DNA of 64,000 bases from Roseomonas sp. OT10 (GTDB lineage Bacteria > Pseudomonadota > Alphaproteobacteria > Acetobacterales > Acetobacteraceae), in assembly GCF_020991085.1 (NCBI RefSeq), contig NZ_CP087719.1:744001-808000 (forward strand), in the 5' to 3' direction. Positions 1-8,664 of the stretch are shown one piece after another. The notes beneath the pieces were generated by a model. That model was not told the DNA's origin and made no database searches. It saw nothing but the letters and a program-made list of their open reading frames with translations. The first letter of the stretch is position 1, and every line of letters starts with the position of its first letter. Made by a program: the position numbers and the translations under genes.

Positions 1-1
1 G

Positions 2-439
2 GAGGAGGCGGCCTGGCGCACCATCTTCGCCAAGGACCTGGCGATGATGGAATCCTGCCCCGTCGCCATCCTGAACCTCACCCCCTTCCGCGGCGCCTCG
101 GCCGATGCGGGGACGCTGGTGGAGCTGGGCTGGTACCTCGGCCGCAACCGCCCGGTCTTCGGCTACTCCAACTGTGCCAGCCCCTTCGAGGCCCGCAACC
201 GGGCGCAGGTGGCGGCGGTGCCCGACCCCTTGCCGGGCCTGGGGACCGGCGGCTTCGGCCTGCCGGACAACCTGATGATCGCCGGCGCCATCCTGACCGG
301 CGGCCACCCCCTGGTGCTGCCGGAGGATGGGCAGGACCGTCCCTTCGACGCGCTGGACGTGTTCGAGCGCTGCGTGGCCCTGGCCGCAGCGACCCTCAGG
401 GGCGGGGCCGGCCCGGGGGGGCCTGATCGGGATGCCTGA
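2..439 (+). CDS. Nucleoside 2-deoxyribosyltransferase (5' truncated by window edge)
   Basis: The reading frame is already open at the first base, so the true start lies outside the window; an internal ATG at 44 is not the start. The protein carries family hallmarks: a segment reading AKDLAMMESCPVAILNL, then FRGASADAGTLVELGWYLG, which holds the conserved Asp and the Glu expected to act as nucleophile. The family transfers deoxyribose between nucleobases in salvage, or acts as a hydrolase. About 145 residues are visible, close to the usual 150-160, so only a little is missing. It is followed 123 bp later by a Bug receptor with its own ribosome-binding site. Confidence 0.85.
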   Translation, partial: EEAAWRTIFAKDLAMMESCPVAILNLTPFRGASADAGTLVELGWYLGRNRPVFGYSNCASPFEARNRAQVAAVPDPLPGLGTGGFGLPDNLMIAGAILTGGHPLVLPEDGQDRPFDALDVFERCVALAAATLRGGAGPGGPDRDA

Positions 440-562
440 TCGGGTCCGTCCGATCGGGCCGGTCGATTTCCCCGGCATACCCTGGCATCACCTGATCGGC
501 GCCCGCTCCTCGGCGGGCCGACAATCCGGCCGGCAGGCCCGCTACACGGGAGGATCCCACGC

Positions 563-1531
563 ATGAGCCCGACACGACGGCAGCTCCTGGCCGCCAGCCT
601 CTGCACCGCGGCCGCTCCCGCCTTCGCGCAGGGCTATCCGGACCGCCCCGTGCGCATCATCGTCCCGTTCCCGCCGGGCGGCGGCACGGACAGCCTGGCG
701 CGGCTGATGGCGGAGCGGCTGACGGCCACGATAGGCTGGACGATGGTGGTGGAGAACCGGCCGGGCGCCGGCGGCAACCTCGCGCTGGAAGCGACGGCCA
801 GGAGCAGGCCGGACGGCTACACCATGGTGATGGCGCAGACCGACAACGTCGTGCTGAACCCCCTGACCTACCAGCGGCTGCCCTACGACCCCGACCGCGA
901 CCTGATGCCGGTGGTGTTCGTCGCCAGCGGCGCCGCCGTGCTGGTGGTGCGGGCCGACGCGCCCTGGAAGGACCTGGCGGCGTTCACCGCCGCCGCCCGC
1001 GCGCAGGCCGGGCAGCTCACCTTCGGCTCGCCCGGCATCGGCACGGTGTCGCACCTGATCCTGGAGCTGTGGCAGCGCAGCGCCGACATCCGGCTGAACC
1101 ACATCCCCTATCGCGGCATCGCGCAGTCCCTGCCCGATCTCCTGAACGGGCAGATCGACAGCTACATGGGCTCCATCCCGACCCTGCGCGGGCATATCGA
1201 GGGCGGGCGGGTGCGGGCGCTGGCGGTGAGCTCCGCCCGGCGCTCGGCGGCGCTGCCGGAGGTGCCGACCTTCCGGGAGGCGGGGATCGAGGGGGTGGAG
1301 CTGGCCAGCGACTGGGGCCTGATGGCGCCGGCCGGCATGCCGGCCGAGATCGTCCAGCGGATCAATGCCGCCGTGAACCGGCTGCTGGAGGAGCCGGAGA
1401 CCCGCCGGCGGATCGTGGAGAGCGGGGCCGATGTCCGCGGCGGAACGCCGGAGGACCTCGGCCGGTTCTACGCGGCCGAGCGGGAGCGGCTGGGCCGGGT
1501 GGTGCGCGAGGCCGGCATCCGGATGGAGTAG
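563..1531 (+). CDS. Bug-family tripartite tricarboxylate transporter solute receptor
   Basis: A 322-residue periplasmic binding protein. The N-terminus has a twin-arginine-like signal (TRRQLLAAS, hydrophobic stretch, cleavage near AFA-QG at about residue 23). The mature part opens with the family signature YPDRPVRIIVPFPPGGGTD and continues with GAGGNLALE and RPDGYT motifs. Bug proteins capture carboxylates or other small organics for TctAB membrane partners, but no tctA or tctB lies nearby, as is common for expanded Bug sets. A GGGAGGA ribosome-binding site sits 8 bases before the ATG. Being next to a ring-opening amidohydrolase and a monooxygenase suggests its ligand could be a substrate of those enzymes; that is inference. 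Confidence 0.93.
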   Translation: MSPTRRQLLAASLCTAAAPAFAQGYPDRPVRIIVPFPPGGGTDSLARLMAERLTATIGWTMVVENRPGAGGNLALEATARSRPDGYTMVMAQTDNVVLNPLTYQRLPYDPDRDLMPVVFVASGAAVLVVRADAPWKDLAAFTAAARAQAGQLTFGSPGIGTVSHLILELWQRSADIRLNHIPYRGIAQSLPDLLNGQIDSYMGSIPTLRGHIEGGRVRALAVSSARRSAALPEVPTFREAGIEGVELASDWGLMAPAGMPAEIVQRINAAVNRLLEEPETRRRIVESGADVRGGTPEDLGRFYAAERERLGRVVREAGIRME

Positions 1532-1641
1532 GGGCCGGCCGCCGCCTCCCCTGGCCCGGCATTTGCCTGCCGGGCGGGCGTGCCGGCGGCCCGTCTTGGT
1601 GGCCTGTCTCGGCGGCCCGTATCGACCTGCTGGATCGCCGT

Positions 1642-2694
1642 ATGCCCCGCCTCGTCCTCCATCGCCTGTCCATGGCGCATCCCGGCGACGTCTCCGCGCT
1701 GGCCGGGCTGCTCGGCTCCGGGGCGCTCGACGCCCGCGACGTGCGCGCGGTGATCGGCAAGACCGAGGGCAATGGCGGGCTGAACGACTTCACCCGCGGC
1801 TTCTTTGCCCAGTCGCTGCTGCTCCTGCTCTCCCGCTGCACCGGCGAGGCGATGGAGGCGCTGGCGGGTCGCATCCCCTGCGTGCTCTCCGGCGGGACGG
1901 AGGGCGTGCTCTCCCCGCACTACGTCGTCTTCGCGGTGCAGGCCGCGCCGGATGCGGTGGGGGAGGGGCTGGCACTGGGCACCGCCTTCGGCCCGGTGGT
2001 CGCCCCCGGCGATGTCGGCAACGACGCGCAGATCGCCCGCGTCGCCGCGGCCACCCGCGCGGCGATGCGCGACGCCGGGATCGACGATCCCGCCCGGGTG
2101 GCGCTGGTGCAGGTGAAGTCCCCTGCCGGAGGGCCGGGGCTGCTGCTGCGCTCGGTGGCCGGCGGGGCCATGGGCGCGGCGCTGGCGCTGGGGGACGTGC
2201 CCGCGGGGGCCGCCAGGGGGGCGGCGCTGCTGGAGGACCTGTCGCTCTGGTCCGGCCGGGTCAGCGCCTCGGCGGGGGTGGAGGTGACGCGCGACGAGGT
2301 GGTGGTGCTGGGCCGTGCCCCGGGCTGGTCGGGCGGCTGGCGCATGGCGGTGCGGCCGATGGCCGATGCGCTGGACCTGGCGGCGGTGCAGGACGCCTTC
2401 CGCGGGGCAGGGTTGGACGCCGTGCCGGACGTGCCGGAGGAGCAGCGCGGCCGTATCGCCGCCGTGCTGGCCAAGGCGGAGCCGGACCGGCGGGGCACGG
2501 TGCGCGGCCAGCGCCACACGATGCTGGGCGATACCGACATCGACGCGCAGCGCCACCTGCGCTGCGCGGCCGGCGCAGTGATCGCGGCCGTCGCGGGGGA
2601 TGGGCGCGTCTTCGTTTCCGGCGGCGCGGCGCATCAGGGGCCGCCGGGGGGCGGGCTGGTCGCGGTGATCGCGCGCGAGGCGCAGGAGGGGTGA
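1642..2694 (+). CDS. Ring-opening amidohydrolase (cyanuric acid amidohydrolase/barbiturase family)
   Basis: 350 residues, the usual length for the AtzD/TrzD/barbiturase family, which hydrolytically opens cyclic imide rings such as cyanuric or barbituric acid. The three-fold repeated architecture is visible as three Lys/Ser pairs: GKTEGNG (K40) with SGGTEG (S83), VQVKSP (K159) with SASAGVE (S210), and LAKAE (K278) with VSGGAAHQGP (S326). All catalytic Ser/Lys residues therefore appear intact. The ATG at 1642 gives the family-typical N-terminus. The stop codon overlaps the start of the following FAD monooxygenase (TGATG), so the two are translationally coupled. The substrate cannot be settled from sequence; an oxidised pyrimidine-like ring is plausible. 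Confidence 0.9.
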   Translation: MPRLVLHRLSMAHPGDVSALAGLLGSGALDARDVRAVIGKTEGNGGLNDFTRGFFAQSLLLLLSRCTGEAMEALAGRIPCVLSGGTEGVLSPHYVVFAVQAAPDAVGEGLALGTAFGPVVAPGDVGNDAQIARVAAATRAAMRDAGIDDPARVALVQVKSPAGGPGLLLRSVAGGAMGAALALGDVPAGAARGAALLEDLSLWSGRVSASAGVEVTRDEVVVLGRAPGWSGGWRMAVRPMADALDLAAVQDAFRGAGLDAVPDVPEEQRGRIAAVLAKAEPDRRGTVRGQRHTMLGDTDIDAQRHLRCAAGAVIAAVAGDGRVFVSGGAAHQGPPGGGLVAVIAREAQEG

Positions 2695-3869
2695 TGCGGA
2701 TCGGGATCATCGGCACGGGCGTGGCCGGCAGCCTGCTGGCGGAGCGGCTTTCCGGCGCGCCGGGCATCGAGGCCGTGGCCTTCGAGCGCGTCCTGCCCGG
2801 CGAGCATGCGGAGGCCGGGACGGGGCTGAACCTGGGGCCGAACGCGCTGAAGGCGCTGCGCCTGCACGCCCGCCCGCGGCACGACGCGCTGCGCGCCGCG
2901 TCGCTGCCCTGGCAGCGCTGGACCGTGGAGCTGACCGACGGCACCTCGCTGCTGGACCTGGACATGCTCTCGGTGGCGGAGGAGCCGGGGGTGCGCATCC
3001 GCTGGTCCGAGCTGTACCGCGTGCTGCGCGCCCCGATCGCCGGGATCACCCGGCACGGCTATGCGCTGGAGGCGCTGGAGGAGGATGCGGCCGGGCGGCT
3101 GGTGCCCGTCTTCCGCGCCGCCAGCGGCAGGCTGGTGCGCGAGGGCGGCTTCGACCTGCTGGTCGGCGGCGACGGGCGCTACAGCCGCCTGCGGGCGCTG
3201 ACCGCGGGCGAGCCGGAGTCCGAGCTGCTGGGCGTGTGCATCTGGCGCCTGCTGGTGCCCGATGGCGGCGGCTGTCCCTTCGACGACTACGGCCAGTGGT
3301 TCCAGGGCCATGCGCGACTGCTGGCGTTCCGCGTGCCGGGGGATGCCGTCTACGTCGCCGGGACCTTCCCCCTGCCGGGCAGTGGCGCCATCCCGCGGGA
3401 GGCGCGGACGGCGGAGTACCAGCGCCGGCTCTTCCTGCCGCCCGGCGCCCCGCCCAGCGCCGCGGTGGCCTGGATGCTGCGGCAGATCGAGCAGCGACTG
3501 CCCGAGATCCACTGGGCCCGCTCGCAGACCGCGCCGATCCTGCGCCATGCCGCGAAGGGGCGGGCGATGTTCCTGGGCGATGCGGCGCAGGCGATGGTGC
3601 CCACCCTGGGGCAGGGCGCGACCTCGGCGGTGGAGGATGGCGTGCTGGCCGCGGCCGTGCTGCGGGCCGGGGGCGGGGTGGAGCAGGTCGCGGCGCTGCG
3701 CGACCCGCGGGTGGCCTTCGTGCGCGACCTCTCCCTTGCCGCCAGCGACACGCTCCTGCCGGGCAGCGACGTGGTCGAGGACACGCGCAGGAAGGGGAGG
3801 GAGCCGTTCCGGTCGGCGCTGCGGCGGCTCTACACCGACGTGCCGGGGCCGGAGGCGATCCGGGTCTAG
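2694..3869 (+). CDS. FAD-dependent monooxygenase (PHBH-like, FAD_binding_3)
   Basis: 391 residues. The N-terminal Rossmann motif is GIIGTGVAG (residues 4-12). A DG-type motif (LLVGGDGRYSRLR) and the second FAD motif (FLGDAAQAMVPTLGQGA) follow in the order of group A flavoprotein aromatic hydroxylases. Its start overlaps the stop of the ring-opening amidohydrolase, so the two are made from one message. A reasonable job is hydroxylation of a heterocycle that the amidohydrolase then opens, or a related step; this is inferred from coupling only. HpxO-like urate or pyrimidine hydroxylases are other possibilities within the family. It ends 32 bp from a convergent SDR gene. Confidence 0.88.
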   Translation: MRIGIIGTGVAGSLLAERLSGAPGIEAVAFERVLPGEHAEAGTGLNLGPNALKALRLHARPRHDALRAASLPWQRWTVELTDGTSLLDLDMLSVAEEPGVRIRWSELYRVLRAPIAGITRHGYALEALEEDAAGRLVPVFRAASGRLVREGGFDLLVGGDGRYSRLRALTAGEPESELLGVCIWRLLVPDGGGCPFDDYGQWFQGHARLLAFRVPGDAVYVAGTFPLPGSGAIPREARTAEYQRRLFLPPGAPPSAAVAWMLRQIEQRLPEIHWARSQTAPILRHAAKGRAMFLGDAAQAMVPTLGQGATSAVEDGVLAAAVLRAGGGVEQVAALRDPRVAFVRDLSLAASDTLLPGSDVVEDTRRKGREPFRSALRRLYTDVPGPEAIRV

Positions 3870-3901
3870 GACCGGGACGGGGGCGCGAAGCCGGCCCGCG
3901 C

Positions 3902-4654
3902 TCAGTTCAGCGCGAAGCCGCCATCGACGATCAGCGTCTGCCCCGTCATGAAGCGCGAATCCTCGGAGAGCAGGAAGGCGACGACGCCGTCCAGATCCTC
4001 CGGCACCTGGTCGCGCTTGAGCAGCCTGCGTTCGGCATAGTCGTCCCAGCGGCTGCGCGGGATGTCCTTCGTCGCCTCGCCGACCGTCAGGCCCGGGGCG
4101 AGGCAGTTCACGCGGATCATGCGCTCGCCCAGCTCGCGGGCGAGCGAGCGGGTCATGCCGGTGATGGCGGACTTGCTGGTCACGTAGTGCAGCAGCCGGG
4201 GGGCGCCCCAGTAGATGCCATCCGAACCCAGGGTGACGACGGAGCCGCCGGGCCGCATCAACGGGCCGATGGCGCGGATGGTCAGCCAGGTGCCCCGCAC
4301 GTTGATGGACATCATCCGGTCCCACGCATCCGGCGGGATCTCGTCATAGAGGCGGCCGCCGACATTGTTGGCCCAGCCGGCATTGGTGACGAGGCCGTGG
4401 ATGCCGTCCACGCCCTCGGCGGCGACCTTCGCCATCGCCGCCACGGATTCCTCGGAGCTGACATCGGTCTGCACGAAGCGTGCGTCGATGCCACGGCCGC
4501 GCAGCTCCGCCTCCGCCCTGGTGCCCAGCTCCGCATCCAGCTCGGCCAGGATGACGCTGGCGCCCTCGGCGCCCAGCCGGGCCGCGAAGGCGAAGCCGAG
4601 GCCCCGTCCGGAGCCGGTGATCACGACGCGCTGACCCTCGAACCGCTTCGACAT
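3902..4654 (-). CDS. SDR-family NAD(P)-dependent oxidoreductase
   Basis: 250 residues, classical short-chain dehydrogenase length. The cofactor motif is TGSGRGLG (13-20), the NAG motif is at 91-93, and the catalytic triad is S144, Y157 and K161 (HYVTSK). The C-terminal MTGQTLIVDGGF is typical. The ATG at 4654 is chosen because the family N-terminus begins a few residues before the glycine motif; upstream in-frame sequence is low-complexity Arg/Pro coding noise. The specific alcohol substrate cannot be told. An AT-rich patch with promoter-like hexamers lies about 180 bp upstream, so the gene probably has its own promoter. Confidence 0.92.
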   Translation of the reverse strand: MSKRFEGQRVVITGSGRGLGFAFAARLGAEGASVILAELDAELGTRAEAELRGRGIDARFVQTDVSSEESVAAMAKVAAEGVDGIHGLVTNAGWANNVGGRLYDEIPPDAWDRMMSINVRGTWLTIRAIGPLMRPGGSVVTLGSDGIYWGAPRLLHYVTSKSAITGMTRSLARELGERMIRVNCLAPGLTVGEATKDIPRSRWDDYAERRLLKRDQVPEDLDGVVAFLLSEDSRFMTGQTLIVDGGFALN

Positions 4655-4832
4655 GCGTATCAGCCCTTGCTTCCGGCGGCGCGCCGGACGGGCAGGCAGC
4701 CAGGACGGGATGCCGCGCCGTGCAGGCGGCGGCCTGTGCAGCATCGCCCCGTCGGCGGCCCTCCAGGCAGCCGGCGTGACGATGCCGCCAGTATGCAGGC
4801 CGGGTCGCGGGCGGGCAATGTGGAATCGGCCG

Positions 4833-4870
4833 AAAATACTAAAACACGAACTTGTCGTTCAAATAAGAAC
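4833..4870 (-). promoter_or_regulatory. AT-rich putative promoter/operator upstream of the SDR gene
   Basis: In the 262-bp gap between the cyclase and SDR genes there is an isolated AT-rich block. Read on the minus strand it gives TTGAAC (4857-4862), an 18-base spacer and TATTTT (4833-4838), resembling -35/-10 boxes. Overlapping it on the plus strand is an alternating set of inverted arms, GAAC-TTGTC-GTTC-AAATAA-GAAC (4848-4870), which could bind a dimeric regulator. The composition contrast with about 70 % GC surroundings is clear; function is inferred. Confidence 0.35.
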
Positions 4871-4916
4871 TATTGGCCGCCGAGTGATGGCATCCTGTCG
4901 CCGCCGGGCGCAGGCC

Positions 4917-5735
4917 CTACGCGCCTCCCCGGGCGCCCGGCGCCGGATCATCCTCCACGAAGCCCACCGCCCGGCACCAGCCGGCGGAGCCGCCCTTCAC
5001 CTTGACCGGAAAGCAGGCGATCTCGAAGCCGGAGGCGGGCAGCGCCTCCAGGTTGTGCAGCTTCTCGATGTGGCAGTAGGCCCGCTCCATCCCGGCGCGG
5101 TGGCCCTCCCAGATCAGGCCGGGATCGCCCGTCGCCAGCCAGCGCTCCCGGGTGTGGACGAAGGGCGCGTCCCAGGACCAGGCATCCGTGCCGCAGACCC
5201 GCACGCCGCGGGCGGTGAGGTAGAGCGTCGCCTCCCGCCCCATGCCGCAGCCGCGCGAGACGTAGTCCGGCCGGCCATAGGCGGCGCCGGCGGCGGTGTT
5301 GACCACGACGATGTCGCCCGGCTCCAGCGCATGGCCGATGCGGGCCAGCTCCGCCTCCACCTCGGCGGCGGTCGCGACATGCCCGTCCGGCAGGTGGCGG
5401 AAGTCCAGCTTCACCCCGGGGCCGAAGCACCAGTCGAGCGGCACTTGGTCGATGGTCAGGCTCGGCCTGCCGCCATCCATGGTGGAATGGAAATGCCAGG
5501 GCGCGTCGAGATGGGTGCCGTTGTGGGTGGACATCCGCACCCATTCGATCCCCCAGCCCTCGCCGCCCGGCAGCTGGTCCTCGCGCATGCCGGGGAAGAA
5601 GGCGGTGACCTCCGCCGCCGTCTGCCGGTGGTGCCGGTACTCGATCTCGGGCGAATAGCCGGGCGGATCGGCCGCCGGGTTGTTCTCCAGCGGCACGGAG
5701 AGGTCGACGATCCGCCGGCGCGGGCGAGGGCTCAT
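4917..5735 (-). CDS. Cyclase-family protein (kynurenine-formamidase-like metal hydrolase)
   Basis: 272 residues. The defining motif [11 protein letters not shown], which binds metal in cyclase-family and KynB-type formamidases, is present, and the protein begins with the typical [13 protein letters not shown]. These enzymes hydrolyse formyl-kynurenine, isatin or other amide/lactam substrates. No other kynurenine genes are nearby, so a general amide or lactone hydrolase is the safer call. It lies 43 bp downstream of an ABC solute-binding protein gene on the same strand and is probably cotranscribed with it, which suggests it acts on the imported compound. Confidence 0.88.
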   Translation of the reverse strand: MSPRPRRRIVDLSVPLENNPAADPPGYSPEIEYRHHRQTAAEVTAFFPGMREDQLPGGEGWGIEWVRMSTHNGTHLDAPWHFHSTMDGGRPSLTIDQVPLDWCFGPGVKLDFRHLPDGHVATAAEVEAELARIGHALEPGDIVVVNTAAGAAYGRPDYVSRGCGMGREATLYLTARGVRVCGTDAWSWDAPFVHTRERWLATGDPGLIWEGHRAGMERAYCHIEKLHNLEALPASGFEIACFPVKVKGGSAGWCRAVGFVEDDPAPGARGGA

Positions 5736-5778
5736 CGCGTCACGCTCCGCGCGTCCGGCCGGGTCGTGTCGCGCGCCC

Positions 5779-7026
5779 TCACCGGGTTGCGCTCCGCAGG
5801 GCGGGGCAGGCGCTCTCCTCGATCGGCTTGAAGGCGCGATCGCCCGGCACCGTCGCCAGCACCTCGTAGAGGTCGTCCGGCCCCTGCGAGGCGCCCGGCT
5901 CCTTCACCCGGAACAGGTAGTAGTCGTGCACCATGCGGCCGTCCGGGCGCAGCCGGGCGTTGCGCACCACCTCGTCCCGGATCGGCAGCTCGTGCATCTT
6001 CGCCACCACCGTCCGTGCCTCGTCGCTGCGGGCGGCCGCGACCGCGCGCAGGTAGTGCAGCGTGCTGGAATAGGCGCCCGCGTGGATCATGCTGGGCTTG
6101 CCCTTGCCATAGGCCGCCTCGAACCGGCGGGAGAAGGCGCGGGTGCCCTCGTCGATGTCCCAGTAGAAGCCCTCGGCCAGCGTCGTGCCCTGCGCCGCCG
6201 GCAGGCCGATGGCGCGGATGTCGGGCAGCATCAGCACGAAGGCCAGCACCTGCTGGCGCGACCGCGCGCCGCCGATCAGCCCGAACTCCCGGGCCTGCTT
6301 CAGGCTGTTCACCGCATCCGTGCCCGCATTGGCGAGCGCCAGCACGTCGGCGCGCGAGGACTGGGCCTGGAGCAGGAAGGAGGAGAAGTCGGTCGTCCCC
6401 GGGAAGGGGTGCCGCACGGCGCCCGCCACCGTCGCGCCCGCGCGCTGCACCAGGGCGGTGGCGTCGGATTGCAGCGCGTGGCCGAAGGCGTAGTCGGCGG
6501 TGACGAAGAACCAGCGCTGCTGCGGCTTCGCGGTCGGCACCACGGCGGCCGCGACCTGGCTGTAGGTGTCCCACATCCACTGCACGCTGTTCTCCGGCGC
6601 GCAATCCTCGTTGGTCAGCCGCGTGGTGCCGCCGGGATAGAGGGCGACGCGGTTCCGCTCCCGCACCAGCTGCTGCACCGCGAGCTGGACGGAGGCGTTC
6701 ACCAGGTCGCCGAAGGCATCCACCTTGTCCTGGTCGATCCAGCGCCGCGCGATGGCGACGGCGGTGTCGGCGCGGTTCTGGTGGTCGGCGGAGATCACCT
6801 CGATCCGCATGCCGGCGCATTCCGCCTTCAGGCAGTCCTCGACCGCCATGCGGGTGGCGACGACGGACCCCTCCCCCGCCAGCGAGGCATAGGGGCCGGC
6901 GAGGTCGGTCAGCACCCCGATCCGCACCACCCCGTCCGAGATCTCCGCCCGCGCGGGCGGGGCGAAGGCGGCCAGGGCGGAAAGCGCGAGCGCAGCGCCC
7001 CAGCGCGGCAGGGTTCGGGCAGCCAT
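5779..7026 (-). CDS. ABC transporter solute-binding protein (branched-chain amino acid type)
   Basis: 415 residues. The signal peptide spans about residues 1-27 (hydrophobic, ending PPARA). The mature protein begins [20 protein letters not shown], the family signature of Leu/Ile/Val-type binding proteins (Peripla_BP_6), and includes the FVTADYAFG segment typical of this fold. A clear GGAGGAG ribosome-binding site precedes the ATG at 7026, and the longer open frame upstream looks non-coding. No permease or ATPase genes accompany it, so it must share components encoded elsewhere. The cyclase-family hydrolase follows in the same direction. Confidence 0.92.
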   Translation of the reverse strand: MAARTLPRWGAALALSALAAFAPPARAEISDGVVRIGVLTDLAGPYASLAGEGSVVATRMAVEDCLKAECAGMRIEVISADHQNRADTAVAIARRWIDQDKVDAFGDLVNASVQLAVQQLVRERNRVALYPGGTTRLTNEDCAPENSVQWMWDTYSQVAAAVVPTAKPQQRWFFVTADYAFGHALQSDATALVQRAGATVAGAVRHPFPGTTDFSSFLLQAQSSRADVLALANAGTDAVNSLKQAREFGLIGGARSRQQVLAFVLMLPDIRAIGLPAAQGTTLAEGFYWDIDEGTRAFSRRFEAAYGKGKPSMIHAGAYSSTLHYLRAVAAARSDEARTVVAKMHELPIRDEVVRNARLRPDGRMVHDYYLFRVKEPGASQGPDDLYEVLATVPGDRAFKPIEESACPALRSATR

Positions 7027-7280
7027 GGTCCATCTCCTCCGGTGTCGAGCCTGTCTTGGTCGATCGTCCAAGGGAATGCTGGCGCGCACCGCGAAGGGAT
7101 GCAAGCGCCTTTCCCGGCCTCTCGGAGTGGATTCCGGCGGTGGTCCGTCGGCGCCGGAAGCCACCCGCGGACAGGCGGGAGCGACTGGCCTCGTCGCATG
7201 GGCGCGGCCCCGTGGCATGGCAGAACGGTGCAGCCCGTGCCGTCGCCGGCGACTTTACCGCCGCCGATCTATTAGGCAGA

Positions 7281-8555
7281 ATGAAAGCGCAACAAATCGC
7301 CGAGACGTTCCCGGAACGACAACCGGGGCGATTGCACCCCATTGAGGTCGTCGCTAGAGAGTACAACCAATTCTGGGGCGCAGACGACTCCGGCATGGCC
7401 GTTTCGGATTCTTGGCGCGTCCCGCACTGGACGTCGGTCCTCGTGCTCGGCTGCGACGACCGCGTGGTGGAAATCACCCGTGCGGCGCTTTCGGATTCCG
7501 GCATGCCCGGGGAGGTGCACCAGGTCGGCACCTCGCGCGAGGCGCTCTCGGCCCTGCTGGCGCCCGGCACGCCGCCATCCCTCCTGATCCTGCCGGACGA
7601 CCTGGATGATCGCGGGCTGCAGGTGCTGCATGCCGCTGCCATCGACCCCTTCGGCCCCACCCGGATGGTGCTGCTGCGCGGCGTGTCGGACGAGCCGTCG
7701 GCCTCGGGGGTGATCCGGGCCGCGTTGCAGCCGCGGCAGCCCTCTCCCGGCCTGGACGATGACGGCGACCGGCTGCGCCAGGGACTGCAGCAGGGCAGCA
7801 TCGTCCTGCGCTACCAGCCCATCGTGCGCATCGCCGACCGCCGGCCGGTCGGGGTGGAGGCGCTGGCGCGCTGGGTGGAGCCGCCCGAGCACCTGACGCC
7901 GGAGCGCTTCGTCCCGCTGGCGGAGCGGGAGGGGCTGGGGCGGGACCTGTCCATGGCCGTCGTCGGCGGCGCCGCCCGCGAGTTCGCCGCCCTGCAGCAT
8001 GAAGGCCAGGCGCCGCCGCGCATGTCGGTGAACCTGCCGCTGTCCGTGCTGCTGGAAGCGGATGCGCGCAGCTGGCTGGCCAGGATCGTGGGCCGGGCCG
8101 GGCTGAAGCCGCGGGACGTGGTGCTGGAGCTGACGGAGACCATGCAGGTGCGTGATCACTCCGTGCTCGGGCGCGCGTTGCGGCGGCTGCAAGGCGCGGG
8201 CTTCGCCGTGGTGCTGGATGACCTGAGCCCGGAGGCCGACCGGGACGAGCAGCTCGACCTGCCCTTCGACGGCTTCAAGCTGGACCGGGGACTGGTGGCC
8301 GCCATGCCGCGCAGCCGCGCCGCGCGGGCGCGGGTGGAGCGGCTGATGGCGCGGGCCGCGCGGATGGGCATGACCGTGACCGCGGAAGGCGTCGCCGATG
8401 CCCGGCTGTGGCGGGCGGTGGAGACCGCCGGCGTGCACTTCGCCCAGGGCTTCGCCATCGGCCGCCCGGTGCCGGCGGATGTCCTGTCGTCCTGGGTGCA
8501 GGCCTGGCGCTCCGCCTGGGTGCAACCACGCAGCCGGCGGGGCTTTCCGGTCTGA
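7281..8555 (+). CDS. EAL-domain protein with N-terminal receiver-like domain
   Basis: About 424 residues. Residues 50-140 look like a CheY-type fold (TSVLVLGCDDRVVEI, then LLILPDDLDD), but the acceptor region is weak, so it may be a pseudo-receiver. An EAL domain fills 165-410: EALARW at 193, SVNL, ELTET, LDD, FKLDR, AEGV and AQGFAIGRP. The loop normally reading DFGTGYS after LDD is replaced by LSPEADRD, and the EGVE glutamate is Ala, so cyclic-di-GMP hydrolysis is doubtful while binding remains possible. The ATG at 7281 follows an AGG-containing AT-rich leader; an ATG at 7395 is an alternative start. Confidence 0.85.
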   Translation: MKAQQIAETFPERQPGRLHPIEVVAREYNQFWGADDSGMAVSDSWRVPHWTSVLVLGCDDRVVEITRAALSDSGMPGEVHQVGTSREALSALLAPGTPPSLLILPDDLDDRGLQVLHAAAIDPFGPTRMVLLRGVSDEPSASGVIRAALQPRQPSPGLDDDGDRLRQGLQQGSIVLRYQPIVRIADRRPVGVEALARWVEPPEHLTPERFVPLAEREGLGRDLSMAVVGGAAREFAALQHEGQAPPRMSVNLPLSVLLEADARSWLARIVGRAGLKPRDVVLELTETMQVRDHSVLGRALRRLQGAGFAVVLDDLSPEADRDEQLDLPFDGFKLDRGLVAAMPRSRAARARVERLMARAARMGMTVTAEGVADARLWRAVETAGVHFAQGFAIGRPVPADVLSSWVQAWRSAWVQPRSRRGFPV

Positions 8556-8664
8556 GCGGGCGCAGGCGCACGCCGGGTGGCATGGACAGGCCGCCGCGCG
8601 TGCGGCGAGCATGGACGGGCCGGGCGACACGCGGGCCACCGGTGGCCGGGTAGGAGTGCGAGGC

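Noticed and set aside
5680-7275. Plus-strand open frame opposite the cyclase and ABC receptor genes
   Set aside because: Repetitive Arg/Gly/His/Gln translation without motifs; the minus strand has signal peptide, ribosome-binding site and family signatures.
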